The notes beneath the pieces were generated by a model. The model was not told the DNA's origin, made no database searches, and saw only the letters and a list, made by a program, of their open reading frames with translations. A DNA stretch of 7,652 bases from an uncultured beta proteobacterium. Lineage in GTDB: Bacteria > Pseudomonadota > Gammaproteobacteria > Burkholderiales > Burkholderiaceae_C. Below are positions 1-6,990 of the stretch, in pieces. Within the stretch, counting starts at the first letter, position 1. Every line of letters starts with the position of its first letter. Where the stretch lies: assembly GCA_903870955.1 (NCBI GenBank), contig CAIQEX010000043.1, forward strand, positions 1 to 7,652, given 5' to 3'. A program made the translations under genes and the position numbers.

Positions 1-803
1 GGGTACATCTTGATCTTGATGTCCAGCACGGTGGTCAGACCACCCAGACCTTGTGCACCAATACCCAATGCGTTGACTTTTTCAAACAGTTCCAAACGAA
101 GTTGTTCGGTTTGGGTCAGAGCGGCACCACTGGAGGACTTGGCTTGTAGTTCGTACATGTCCAGATCGTCCATCAGGCTTTCCTTGGCCATCAACACGGC
201 TTTTTCAGCGGTACCACCAATGCCGATGCCCAGCATGCCGGGCGGGCACCAGCCGGCTCCCATGGTGGGTACGGTCTTAAGCACCCAGTCAACCACCGAG
301 TCACCGGGGTTGAGCATGATCATCTTGCTCTTGTTTTCGGAGCCACCGCCCTTAGCCGCCACAGTCACTTCCAGGGTATTGCCGGGCACAATCTCTGTAA
401 AGATTACGGCCGGAGTGTTGTCTTTGGTGTTCTTGCGAAGGAACTCGGGGTCGGCTACCACGCTGGCGCGCAGGGTGTTGTCAGGGTGGTTGTAACCCCG
501 GCGCACGCCTTCATTGATCGCGTCGTCCAGGCTGCCGGTGAAACCATCCCAACGCACATCCATACCAACCTTCAAAAACACGTTTACGATGCCGGTGTCC
601 TGACAGATTGGTCGATGTCCCGTTGCGCTCATTTTGCTGTTGGTCAGAATTTGCGCAATCGCGTCCTTGGCCGCTGGACTTTGCTCGCGCTCGTATGCGC
701 GGGCCAAGTGGGCGATATAGTCGGCCGGATGGTAATAGCTGATGTACTGCAGGGCAGCGGAAATGGATTCGATCAGGTCAGCCTGGCGGATGGATGTGGT
801 CAT
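1..803 (-). CDS. fumA: Class I fumarate hydratase, N-terminal part (partial)
   Basis: This gene encodes an iron-sulfur fumarase, which interconverts fumarate and L-malate in the TCA cycle in the cytoplasm. Reading the minus strand from ATG at 803 gives 267 intact codons to the window edge with no stop, so the C-terminal part lies outside; the full family length is about 500 residues. The fumarase alpha-domain signatures are clear: RPICQDTG near residues 64-71, AAKGGGSENKSK at 149-160, and GAGWCPPGMLGIGIGG at 182-197. Cys67 and Cys186 are 119 residues apart, the same spacing as cluster ligands Cys105 and Cys224 of E. coli FumA; the third ligand would fall just past the edge. The start fits the usual N-terminus of beta-proteobacterial homologues, although I see no strong Shine-Dalgarno. 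It is divergent from acs. Family assignment is firm; fumA versus another class I paralogue name is not. Confidence 0.93.
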   Translation of the reverse strand, partial: MTTSIRQADLIESISAALQYISYYHPADYIAHLARAYEREQSPAAKDAIAQILTNSKMSATGHRPICQDTGIVNVFLKVGMDVRWDGFTGSLDDAINEGVRRGYNHPDNTLRASVVADPEFLRKNTKDNTPAVIFTEIVPGNTLEVTVAAKGGGSENKSKMIMLNPGDSVVDWVLKTVPTMGAGWCPPGMLGIGIGGTAEKAVLMAKESLMDDLDMYELQAKSSSGAALTQTEQLRLELFEKVNALGIGAQGLGGLTTVLDIKIKMY

Positions 804-882
804 GTTCGGTGTGATGGGATGAGTGATTGATCTATCGCATGAGTTTAGCCAATCCGCCCCACGCCCAACTGACAAGCACCAG

Positions 883-910
883 TCGACGCTGTCTCAGTCA
901 GTGATATGTA
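883..910 (+). promoter_or_regulatory. Candidate extended -10 promoter for acs
   Basis: TCGACG at 883-888 and TATGTA at 905-910 are separated by 16 bases, and TG at 902-903 precedes the -10 box by one base, as in extended -10 promoters. Each hexamer matches the sigma-70 consensus at four of six positions. Transcription would begin near 917, giving a leader of about 48 bases. This is a weak sequence match and an inference only. Confidence 0.3.
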
Positions 911-949
911 AGTGCTTGGCACCAACATCCGCCCAGTTTTGATTCAACC

Positions 950-956
950 GAGGAGA
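950..956 (+). promoter_or_regulatory. Ribosome binding site of acs
   Basis: GAGGAGA lies eight bases before the ATG at 965. It is the only strong purine-rich anti-16S match nearby and supports that start codon over any internal one. Confidence 0.75.
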
Positions 957-964
957 CACTCCAG

Positions 965-2954
965 ATGACTACAACGAGCGAAAGCACTGCAACCCCTTTG
1001 ACAACCTATCTGCCTAGTGCCGAATTCGTCAAGAATGCAGCTATCCCCAGCATGGCAGCCTACGATGCCCTCTGCAAGGAAGCCGAGACCGATTACGAGG
1101 GCTATTGGGGCCGATTGGCAAATGAACTCCTGTCTTGGAAACAGCCCTTCACCCAGGTGCTGGACGAAAGCAATACCCCCTTCTTCAAGTGGTTTGCCGA
1201 TGGCAAACTAAACGCTTCTTACAACTGCCTGGACCGCAACGTCGAAAAGGGCTTGGGTAACAAAACCGCCATCATCTTTGAAGCCGACGGCGGCGAAGTC
1301 ACCAAGATCACCTACAAGGAACTGCTGGACAAGGTCAGCCAGATCGCCAATGGCCTGCGCGGCATGGGTGTCAAAAAGGGTGACCGTGTGGTCATCTACA
1401 TTTCCATGTCTATCGACGGTGTGGCCGCCATGCAGGCCTGCGCCCGTATCGGTGCCACCCATTCGGTGGTGTTTGGCGGATTCTCGGCCCAGTCACTGCG
1501 TGACCGCGTGGAAGACACCGGCGCAGTTGCAGTCATTACCGCTGACCACCAAGTTCGTGGCGGCAAACTGCTGCCATTGAAGTCCATCGTTGACGAAGCC
1601 CTGGCTTTGGGCGGTTGCGATTCCGTCAAGAACGTGCTGGTGGTCAAGCGCAGCGGTTCTGAAATTGCCATGACCGCTGGCCGTGATACCTGGATGGACG
1701 ACGTGGTGGCTGGTCAATCCCTGCTGTGCGAACCAGAATGGGTCGAAGCCGAGCATCCCTTGTTCCTGCTGTATACCTCCGGCTCCACTGGCAAGCCCAA
1801 GGGCGTGCAACATTCCACCGGCGGTTATTTGCTGCACGCAGCCCTGACCACCAAGTGGACTTTCGATTTGAAGGCTGACGATGTGTTCTGGTGCACCGCC
1901 GACATCGGCTGGGTCACTGGCCACACCTACATTACCTACGGCCCCCTGGCTCTGGGCGGTACCGAAATCGTATTTGAAGGTGTCCCCACTTACCCGGACG
2001 CCGGCCGTTTCTGGAAGATGATTCAGGACCACAAGTGCACCGTGTTCTACACCGCACCGACGGCCATTCGTTCGCTGATCAAGGCGGCCGAAGCCAAGGA
2101 TTCCGTGCACCCCAAGAGCTATGACTTGTCCAGCCTGCGCCTGTTGGGTTCGGTGGGCGAGCCCATCAATCCTGCTGCCTGGGAGTGGTATTACAAGCAT
2201 GTCGGTGGCAGCCGTTGCCCGATCGTCGACACCTTCTGGCAGACCGAAACCGGTGGTCACATGATTACCCCCCATGCCCGGTGCCACGCCCATGATTCCC
2301 GGTTCCTGCACTTTGCCCTTCCCTGGAATCCAGGCAGCCATCGTGGACGAAACTGGCAAGGATGTGCCAAACGGACAAGGCGGCATTCTGGTTGTCAAAC
2401 GCCCATGGCCTTCCATGATCCGCAATATCTGGGGCGACCCTGAACGTTTCAAGAAGAGCTACTACCCCGATGATTTCAAGGGCAAGTACTACCTGGCTGG
2501 CGACGGTGCCATACGTGACGAAAAGACCGGTTACTTCACCATCACGGGTCGTATTGACGACGTGCTAAACGTTTCCGGCCACCGCATGGGCACCATGGAA
2601 ATCGAATCCGCGCTCGTGAGTTACACCGATCTGGTGGCCGAAGCCGCCGTGGTGGGTCGTCCTGATGACACCACCGGTGAAGCGGTTTGCGCCTTCGTGG
2701 TGCTCAAACGCTCTCTGCCGGCGGGGGATGAGGCCAAGGCTATCGCCAAACTGTTGCGTGACCATGTGGGCAAGGAAATTGGACCGATTGCCAAGCCCAA
2801 GGACATCCGCTTTGGCGAGAACCTGCCCAAGACCCGTTCCGGCAAGATCATGCGTCGCCTGCTGCGCTCGATTGCCAAGAATGAAGCCATCACCCAGGAC
2901 ACCTCGACTCTGGAAAATCCAGCGATTTTGGATCAATTGGGTCAAGCCTACTGA
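965..2954 (+). pseudogene. acs: Acetyl-CoA synthetase, split by a +1 frameshift
   Basis: Acetate--CoA ligase activates acetate with ATP to acetyl-AMP and then acetyl-CoA, feeding the TCA cycle. The first frame (965-2443, 492 codons) gives a normal Acs up to ETGGHMITP near residue 436, then turns to unrelated sequence and stops. The correct continuation is in the next frame, ending with TGA at 2952-2954. Removing one C from the C6 run at 2268-2273 joins them as HMITPMPGATP and yields 662 residues, the usual family length. Visible motifs are the P-loop [11 protein letters not shown] from Tyr270, [18 protein letters not shown] with the acetate-pocket Trp425, and, after repair, [11 protein letters not shown] with the catalytic, acetylatable Lys near residue 627. 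All of the C-terminal domain lies downstream of the shift, so the unrepaired product should be inactive. The shift may be a sequencing error, because both halves are otherwise well conserved. Confidence 0.9.
2268..2273 (+). other. C6 homopolymer at the acs frameshift
   Basis: Six consecutive C follow ATGATTA. In the frame coming from the start codon they read ACC CCC C.., and everything downstream loses Acs similarity. With five C, the Acs reading resumes at once as Met-Pro-Gly-Ala-Thr-Pro. The shift can therefore be placed within this run or a few bases from it. Confidence 0.85.
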
Positions 2955-2974
2955 TCTGGCCAAACTGCCAATGT

Positions 2975-3000
2975 AAAAGCCGCCTTCGGGCGGCTTTTTT
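2975..3000 (+). terminator. Rho-independent terminator with UUCG loop, probably bidirectional
   Basis: A perfect 10-base-pair inverted repeat (2975-2984 with 2989-2998) encloses the stable tetraloop TTCG and ends in six T at 2995-3000. It starts 20 bases after the acs stop. The four A at the left arm become a T tract on the minus strand, so the same hairpin can end transcription of the convergent cytochrome gene, whose stop codon is only four bases away. Confidence 0.93.
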
Positions 3001-3004
3001 GCGC

Positions 3005-3313
3005 CTACAGGCTCAAGACCCAGGTCACGAGTTTCTTGGCTTCAGCTTCCGTAACCTGCGGATTGGAGGGCATCTTGACCACGCCCCACACGCCGCCTCC
3101 GCCTTCCATGACCTTGGCGACCAGACGCGACGGCGCCGTTTTGTCGCCGCGGTATTTGGCAGCCACGTCCTTGTAGGCCGGCCCCACGACTTTTTTGTCG
3201 ATGTTGTGGCAAGCCAGGCAATTCTTCGCGGCGGCTAAAGCTGGATCAGCAATGCATGGCAGCGATGTGAGCATACAAGCGGCAAGTGACAAGGGGGCGA
3301 AGCAGCGCTTCAT
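3005..3313 (-). CDS. Periplasmic class I cytochrome c (c551/c552 type)
   Basis: This is a small monohaem electron carrier, probably shuttling electrons between the bc1 complex and a terminal oxidase or reductase in the periplasm. The 102-residue precursor starts MKRC and has a hydrophobic signal segment to about residue 22 (cleavage probably after CIA, before DPALAAAKN). The single haem motif CLACH is at 32-36, followed by VGPAYKDVAAKYRG, a sequence very characteristic of the Pseudomonas c551 family. Met81 in VVKMPSNP is the expected sixth haem ligand. The mature length of about 80 residues matches c551. GGAG at 3320-3323 on the minus strand, six bases before the ATG, fixes the start. It is convergent with acs and divergent from the Trp-rich gene. 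The exact redox partner cannot be read from the sequence. Confidence 0.93.
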   Translation of the reverse strand: MKRCFAPLSLAACMLTSLPCIADPALAAAKNCLACHNIDKKVVGPAYKDVAAKYRGDKTAPSRLVAKVMEGGGGVWGVVKMPSNPQVTEAEAKKLVTWVLSL

Positions 3314-3406
3314 GACTCACTCCGGATTGGATTACAGTTAGACCACACAATTGTAGAGATGGCGTCGGACCTAGCGCTCGAGCTGGGTCTTAAATAGGAG
3401 CAACAT
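3314..3406. other. Divergent intergenic region, cytochrome c / Trp-rich protein
   Basis: These 93 bases separate two divergent starts and hold a ribosome binding site at each end. An 8-base palindrome ACAATTGT lies at 3347-3354. On the minus strand TGTAAT, about 20 bases before the cytochrome Shine-Dalgarno, resembles a -10 box but has no good -35 partner. I cannot name an operator here. Confidence 0.45.
3396..3400 (+). promoter_or_regulatory. Ribosome binding site of the Trp-rich protein gene
   Basis: AGGAG is placed six bases before the ATG at 3407. This near-ideal spacing supports both the start and the reality of this short gene. Confidence 0.8.
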
Positions 3407-3652
3407 ATGTATTTTGTAGGCTTGGGCGTAGCTCTGATGATCATGAAATATATGGAAATTGGCCCGGTCGCAGGGCTTTCTTGGCTGTGGGTGCTGTCGC
3501 CATTTGCTCTGGCAATGGCGTGGTGGGCCTGGTCCGATGCTTCTGGCTATAGTGCCAAGCGCGCTATGGAGCGCGAGCTTGAGCGCAAGAACGAGCGCAT
3601 CAACAAAAACCGCGCCAATATGGGCACCTTGGGCAAAGGCAAAAAGCGCTGA
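3407..3652 (+). CDS. Small Trp-rich membrane protein (TIGR04438-like)
   Basis: This is an 81-residue protein of unknown function. It opens with a hydrophobic stretch (about 1-13), then a second, Trp-rich one (about 22-43) with Trp at 26, 28, 39, 40 and 42, so one or two membrane segments are likely. The tail from about residue 50 is highly charged and basic, with a helical run of alternating Glu, Arg and Lys ([16 protein letters not shown]) and a GKGKKR end, probably cytoplasmic. The pattern recalls the small Trp-rich protein family TIGR04438 found in Burkholderiales; that match is from memory and not searched. A strong AGGAG supports translation. The gene stands 79 bases upstream of lgt on the same strand and could share its transcript. 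No function should be inferred from the context. Confidence 0.82.
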   Translation: MYFVGLGVALMIMKYMEIGPVAGLSWLWVLSPFALAMAWWAWSDASGYSAKRAMERELERKNERINKNRANMGTLGKGKKR

Positions 3653-3731
3653 TACAAGGGCGTTTTGTCCGTACAGCGAAACAGATATTCAGGCCCAGTC
3701 CGATGGCATTGGCGCCGTGCACAATGTCGTC

Positions 3732-4553
3732 ATGTTGATACATCCACAAATTAATCCGGTCGCTTTGCAAATTGGGCCACTGGCTATTCATTGGTATGGC
3801 CTGACCTACCTGGTGGCTTTTGGTCTGTTCATGTTTTTAGGTAGCAGGCGCCTGCGGCACCAGCCGTACGCTGCGATGTCAGGTGCGTCAGCTTGGACCT
3901 ACAAAGACATTGAAGATTTTCTCTTTATGGGCGTATTGGGTGTGGTGCTTGGCGGGCGGATTGGCTACTGCCTGTTTTATAAACCAGGGTACTACGCCAG
4001 CCATCCGTTGGAAGTGCTTTTCGTCTGGCAAGGCGGCATGAGTTTTCACGGTGGCATGCTGGGTGTCGTGGCTTCCATGGTCTGGTTTTCCCGAACGCGG
4101 GGACGGTCGTTTTGGCAAGTGGCGGATTTCGTCGCGCCTTGTGTGCCGACTGGTCTGGCATCGGGCCGTGTGGGCAATTTCATCAACGGCGAACTGTGGG
4201 GCCGTGTGGCCGACCCTTCGTTGCCTTGGGCCATGGTGTTCCGCGGGGCGGGTGAGGCTCCACGCCACCCGTCGCAGGTGTATCAGTTCCTGATGGAGGG
4301 CTTGCTACTCTTTGGCCTGCTGTGGTGGTACGCGCAGAGCGCGCCGAAACAAGGCCGGGTGGCAGCTGCATTTCTTTTTGGTTATGGCGTGTTCCGCTTT
4401 ATCGCCGAGTTTTTCCGTGAGCCCGATGCCCATCTGGGCCTCTTGTCGCTCGGGATGAGCATGGGACAGTGGCTTTGCGTGCCGATGATTGGTGCGGGAG
4501 CGGGCCTTTGGCTTTACTTTGGCAGAGATGCCAGGACTGGCTTGGTGCGCTAA
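3732..4553 (+). CDS. lgt: Prolipoprotein diacylglyceryl transferase
   Basis: Lgt is an inner-membrane enzyme that moves the diacylglyceryl group of phosphatidylglycerol to the lipobox cysteine of prolipoproteins, the first step of lipoprotein maturation. From ATG at 3732 the product has 273 residues, the usual size, and begins [21 protein letters not shown], typical for the family. It is strongly hydrophobic with about seven predicted membrane segments. Diagnostic residues are present: Tyr22 in [15 protein letters not shown] at 74-83, His106 in SFHGGMLG, the signature [15 protein letters not shown] at 144-158 (Arg146, Asn149, Glu154), HPSQVYQ at 179-185 and FFREPD near Arg229. The frame stays open upstream to 3459, but that part overlaps the Trp-rich gene and is not Lgt-like. 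No clear Shine-Dalgarno precedes 3732; GTG at 3717 is a possible alternative start. The stop codon sits nine bases before the crotonase ATG. Confidence 0.96.
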   Translation: MLIHPQINPVALQIGPLAIHWYGLTYLVAFGLFMFLGSRRLRHQPYAAMSGASAWTYKDIEDFLFMGVLGVVLGGRIGYCLFYKPGYYASHPLEVLFVWQGGMSFHGGMLGVVASMVWFSRTRGRSFWQVADFVAPCVPTGLASGRVGNFINGELWGRVADPSLPWAMVFRGAGEAPRHPSQVYQFLMEGLLLFGLLWWYAQSAPKQGRVAAAFLFGYGVFRFIAEFFREPDAHLGLLSLGMSMGQWLCVPMIGAGAGLWLYFGRDARTGLVR

Positions 4554-4559
4554 GAGGTG
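4554..4559 (+). promoter_or_regulatory. Ribosome binding site at the lgt-crotonase junction
   Basis: GAGGTG begins directly after the lgt TAA (4551-4553). Three possible starts follow in frame, GTG 4557, GTG 4560 and ATG 4563. Only the ATG leaves a normal distance from GAGG (five bases), so 4563 is preferred. The tight packing suggests translational coupling to lgt. Confidence 0.7.
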
Positions 4560-4562
4560 GTG

Positions 4563-5318
4563 ATGAATACCGGCATCATGGTTGACTGTCAGAACCACAT
4601 TTGCAATGTGGTACTCAATAGTCCCGACAAGCTGAATGCCATGTCACGCGCCATGTGGCGTGATTTGAAAGCAGCTTTTCACATCATTCAGGCAGACAGC
4701 CGTATCCGTTGTGTGCTGTTGCGAGGGGCCGGAGCACATTTTTGTGCCGGTGGCGATATTGCCGAGTACCCCGACTTTCGCTTTGAAGAAACCGCGTTAC
4801 GCCACTTTCACGAAGAAGAGGTTTGGGGCGCACTCGATGCCATGTTGACCTGTGATGTGCCCATCGTGGCGCAGATTCAGGGTGTGTGCATGGGGGCTGG
4901 TGTGGAGATTGCGAGTGCCTGCGACGTGCGCCTGGCTTCTGAAGACAGCAAGTTCGGTGCACCGATTGCGCGCCTGGGCTTTCCGATGGCTGCACGTGAG
5001 GCGGCCTTGGTCAGTGGCGCGGTCGGCGAGATGACGGCACGCGCGATGCTTCTGGCGGCAGAGATTTTTCCGGCTTCCCATATGGCCGCGCAAGGATTTT
5101 TGACCCGCGTGCTTGCGCCTGATGAACTGGAGCCGGCTTGTTTGTCGATGGCCCTGCGAATAGCCAATCTGGCACCACTTGCCGCGCGCCTGAACAAGAA
5201 AACCCTGCGGGCTTTGAAGGCCGGTGTAGCACTTGAAAGCCCCTACGACTACGCCAACAGTGCCGAGCATGCTGAGGGCATTGCCGCATTTATCGCCAAG
5301 CGAAAACCCAACTTTTAA
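4563..5318 (+). CDS. Enoyl-CoA hydratase/isomerase (crotonase) family protein
   Basis: This is a crotonase-fold acyl-CoA enzyme of 251 residues, a standard length; the substrate is unknown. The N-terminal beta strands lead to SPDKLNAMSRAMW (20-32), the oxyanion-hole strand HFCAGGDIAEYP (59-70), and the second oxyanion loop with the CoA pocket, QGVCMGAGVEIASACDVRLA (106-125). The C-terminal end AEGIAAFIAKRKPNF is typical. Glu115 matches the first catalytic glutamate of classical enoyl-CoA hydratase (rat Glu144). The second one (rat Glu164, in a QPE motif) is replaced by Ile135 in FGAPIARLG. Simple hydratase activity is therefore doubtful; isomerase, decarboxylase or another crotonase reaction is possible. 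The MatB-like ligase begins six bases after its stop, suggesting a joint role in malonyl- or related CoA metabolism. That link is inferred from position only. Confidence 0.88.
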   Translation: MNTGIMVDCQNHICNVVLNSPDKLNAMSRAMWRDLKAAFHIIQADSRIRCVLLRGAGAHFCAGGDIAEYPDFRFEETALRHFHEEEVWGALDAMLTCDVPIVAQIQGVCMGAGVEIASACDVRLASEDSKFGAPIARLGFPMAAREAALVSGAVGEMTARAMLLAAEIFPASHMAAQGFLTRVLAPDELEPACLSMALRIANLAPLAARLNKKTLRALKAGVALESPYDYANSAEHAEGIAAFIAKRKPNF

Positions 5319-5324
5319 CTTCAC

Positions 5325-6896
5325 ATGGACTCTGTCATGACAGTCAAGATACGTGATGCCAACTTGTTTTCAGTGCTTCGCGATGGTTTCCCCGATGATT
5401 TGCAATCCATTGCCGTGGAGACTGACACGGACCTGCTGTATTCGTGGCAGGACCTACTAGATGCCAGCGCGATGATGGCCAATTTGCTGGCGTCGCTTGG
5501 GCTTCCCGAGGGGTCACGCATTGCGGTGCAAGTCGAGAAATCAGTCGAGGCATTGATACTCTATCTGGCCACACTGCGCGCAGGGTTCATTTATCTGCCT
5601 TTGAACACGGCCTATCAAAGTGCCGAGATGGCTTACTTTATTGAAGACGCCAAGCCTGCGGTGGTGGTGTGCACGGGACGCAATTTTGGATGGCTCAGCA
5701 AGCTTGCATTTTTGGTCGGTACCGCCTATGTTTTTACGCTCAATGAGGACCGCACCGGGTCATTGCTGGAGCGCGCTGCGGCGTTTAGTCGCAGTCATCG
5801 TGTGGTCCAACGCGCACCGGGTGATTTGGCGGCCATCATCTATACCAGCGGCACTACGGGACGCAGCAAAGGTGCCATGCTGTCACACGGCAACTTGACG
5901 AGCAACGCGCAAGTACTTCAAAAGGCCTGGGGTTGGCGCACTGCGGAGCAGGGGGGGGATGTGCTGATCCACGCACTGCCGATTTTTCATGTACACGGTT
6001 TGTTTGTGGCGATTCATGGCGCCCTTCTGAACGGTAGCAAGATGATTTGGTTGGGTAAATTTGATCCCAAGCTTGCGCTTTCATTTTTTTCACAGGCCAG
6101 CGTGTTTATGGGAGTGCCGACGCTTTATGTGCGTTTACTGGGTGAACGGAACCTGACGCGCGATGCCGTCAATGGCATGCGCCTGTTCATCTCTGGATCA
6201 GCCCCTCTGTTGATTGAAACCTTTAATGATTGGCAATTGCGCACCGGTCACACCATTTTGGAGCGCTACGGCATGAGTGAGACCATCATGCTGACTTCCA
6301 ACCCGTATTTCGAGCAGGATGGTGAGCGTTTGGGTGGCACGGTGGGACCTGCGCTACCCGGGGTGCAACTGCGCGTTCTGGCGGAAGATGGGCAAATATT
6401 GCCCACCGGTGAAATTGGAAGCATCCAGGTTAAAGGCCCGGGTGTCTTTAAAGGTTATTGGAACATGCCGGAAAAAACTGCCGAAGATTTCACCAGCGAC
6501 GGTTTTTTCAAGACGGGTGATGTGGGGCGCGTGGACGCGCGAGGCTACGTGACGATCGTGGGTCGAAGCAAAGACTTGATCATCAGTGGCGGCTACAACG
6601 TGTACCCGGCTGAAATCGAGGGTTACATCAACGCCCTTCCAGGTGTTGCCGAGAGCGCCGTGGTGGGTGTGCCGGACGCGGACTTTGGGGAGATTGGCGT
6701 TGCCGTGGTCATCGCCAAGCCCGGTTTCGAACTAAACCCGACAGGCCTTCTTCTGCAATTGAAGTCAATTTTGGCCAATTTCAAAGTTCCCAAGCATTGT
6801 GTGGTGGTCAAGGATTTGCCGCGCAATGCCATGGGGAAAGTTCAGAAAAACCTGTTGCGGGCGCAGTATGTGAACGTCGCTGATGGAATGGTTTGA
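5325..6896 (+). CDS. matB: Malonyl-CoA synthetase-like acyl-CoA ligase (MatB type)
   Basis: This AMP-forming ligase probably activates malonate, or methylmalonate, to its CoA ester in the cytoplasm. The 523-residue product has the ANL-family motifs in order: P-loop YTSGTTGRSKGAM from Tyr173, HALPIFHVHGLF near 217-228, RLFISGSAPLL from Arg286, LERYGMSE near 312-319, the hinge GRSKDLIISGGYNVYP from Gly413, and the catalytic, acetylatable Lys505 in NAMGKVQKNLLR. The N-terminal VQVEKSVEALILYLATLRAG and YLPLNTAY, together with HALPIFHVHGLF, are the wording I associate with MatB rather than with fatty acyl or acetyl ligases. ATG 5325 is used; ATG 5337 is an equally possible start, since neither has a clear Shine-Dalgarno. 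The gene follows the crotonase directly. No malonyl-CoA decarboxylase (MatA) or malonate transporter is in view. An intact G8 run occurs at 5951-5958. Confidence 0.88.
   Translation: MDSVMTVKIRDANLFSVLRDGFPDDLQSIAVETDTDLLYSWQDLLDASAMMANLLASLGLPEGSRIAVQVEKSVEALILYLATLRAGFIYLPLNTAYQSAEMAYFIEDAKPAVVVCTGRNFGWLSKLAFLVGTAYVFTLNEDRTGSLLERAAAFSRSHRVVQRAPGDLAAIIYTSGTTGRSKGAMLSHGNLTSNAQVLQKAWGWRTAEQGGDVLIHALPIFHVHGLFVAIHGALLNGSKMIWLGKFDPKLALSFFSQASVFMGVPTLYVRLLGERNLTRDAVNGMRLFISGSAPLLIETFNDWQLRTGHTILERYGMSETIMLTSNPYFEQDGERLGGTVGPALPGVQLRVLAEDGQILPTGEIGSIQVKGPGVFKGYWNMPEKTAEDFTSDGFFKTGDVGRVDARGYVTIVGRSKDLIISGGYNVYPAEIEGYINALPGVAESAVVGVPDADFGEIGVAVVIAKPGFELNPTGLLLQLKSILANFKVPKHCVVVKDLPRNAMGKVQKNLLRAQYVNVADGMV
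5951..5958 (+). repeat. G8 homopolymer inside the MatB-like gene
   Basis: Eight consecutive G encode the end of Gln, two Gly and the start of Asp in AEQGGDVLIHALP. The frame is intact as given. A gain or loss of one G would abolish the C-terminal two thirds of the enzyme, so the tract is a possible slippage site as well as a likely place for sequencing error. Confidence 0.8.
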
Positions 6897-6924
6897 TTTA
6901 AGGCAATTCGCACCGTTTTGAAAG

Positions 6925-6952
6925 TTCACGTTCCGGTGTTCCGGCGTATTAT
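6925..6952 (+). promoter_or_regulatory. Candidate sigma-70 promoter for the FIST gene
   Basis: TTCACG at 6925-6930 (four of six matches) and TATTAT at 6947-6952 (five of six) are 16 bases apart. A start near 6959 would give a leader of about 32 bases. The TTCCGG direct repeat fills the spacer between the two hexamers, where a regulator could bind. This is inferred from sequence only. Confidence 0.4.
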
Positions 6953-6979
6953 TCTTTCGAAGTGATTCAATATAAAGAC

Positions 6980-6984
6980 AGGAG
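6980..6984 (+). promoter_or_regulatory. Ribosome binding site of the FIST gene
   Basis: AGGAG is six bases before the ATG at 6991 and is the best Shine-Dalgarno match in this spacer, supporting that start. Confidence 0.75.
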
Positions 6985-6990
6985 CGGGGA

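Larger units (their letters stand above)
804..964. other. Divergent intergenic region between fumarase and acs
   Basis: These 161 bases must carry the 5' control regions of both divergent genes. On the plus strand there is a possible extended -10 promoter and a clear ribosome binding site for acs, listed separately. On the fumarase side I found no convincing promoter or Shine-Dalgarno. Short inverted repeats (868-873 with 897-902, and 874-879 with 912-917) occur here. No small ORF or RNA gene is evident. Confidence 0.6.
6897..6990 (+). other. Spacer between the ligase and the FIST gene
   Basis: These 94 bases hold no convincing terminator hairpin. They contain a tandem TTCCGG-TG-TTCCGG direct repeat at 6931-6944, a candidate sigma-70 promoter and the ribosome binding site of the FIST gene. 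Read-through from the ligase cannot be excluded. Confidence 0.5.

Noticed and set aside
10..830. Two plus-strand open frames (10-495 and 486-830)
   Set aside because: They lie opposite the fumarase, which has clear family motifs and runs unbroken on the minus strand. Their translations have no recognisable domain.
916..933. A sigma-54-like TTGGCAC element upstream of acs
   Set aside because: The GG and GC elements are separated by 11 bases instead of the required 10, and the -12 side does not match TTGC.
1493..2452. A 319-codon minus-strand open frame inside acs
   Set aside because: It is antisense to highly conserved Acs sequence and its low-complexity product resembles no family; it is a shadow of codon bias.
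2274..2954. A separate 226-codon gene after acs starting at ATG 2274
   Set aside because: Its product is exactly the missing C-terminal part of Acs, has no ribosome binding site of its own, and joins the upstream half by a single-base correction.
3347..3354. ACAATTGT palindrome as a regulator site
   Set aside because: Eight bases without extended symmetry or a known regulator match are too little to call an operator.
3459..3731. In-frame upstream extension of lgt by 91 codons
   Set aside because: It overlaps the Trp-rich gene in another frame, its translation is not Lgt-like, and the 273-residue form from 3732 already has the normal family N-terminus and length.
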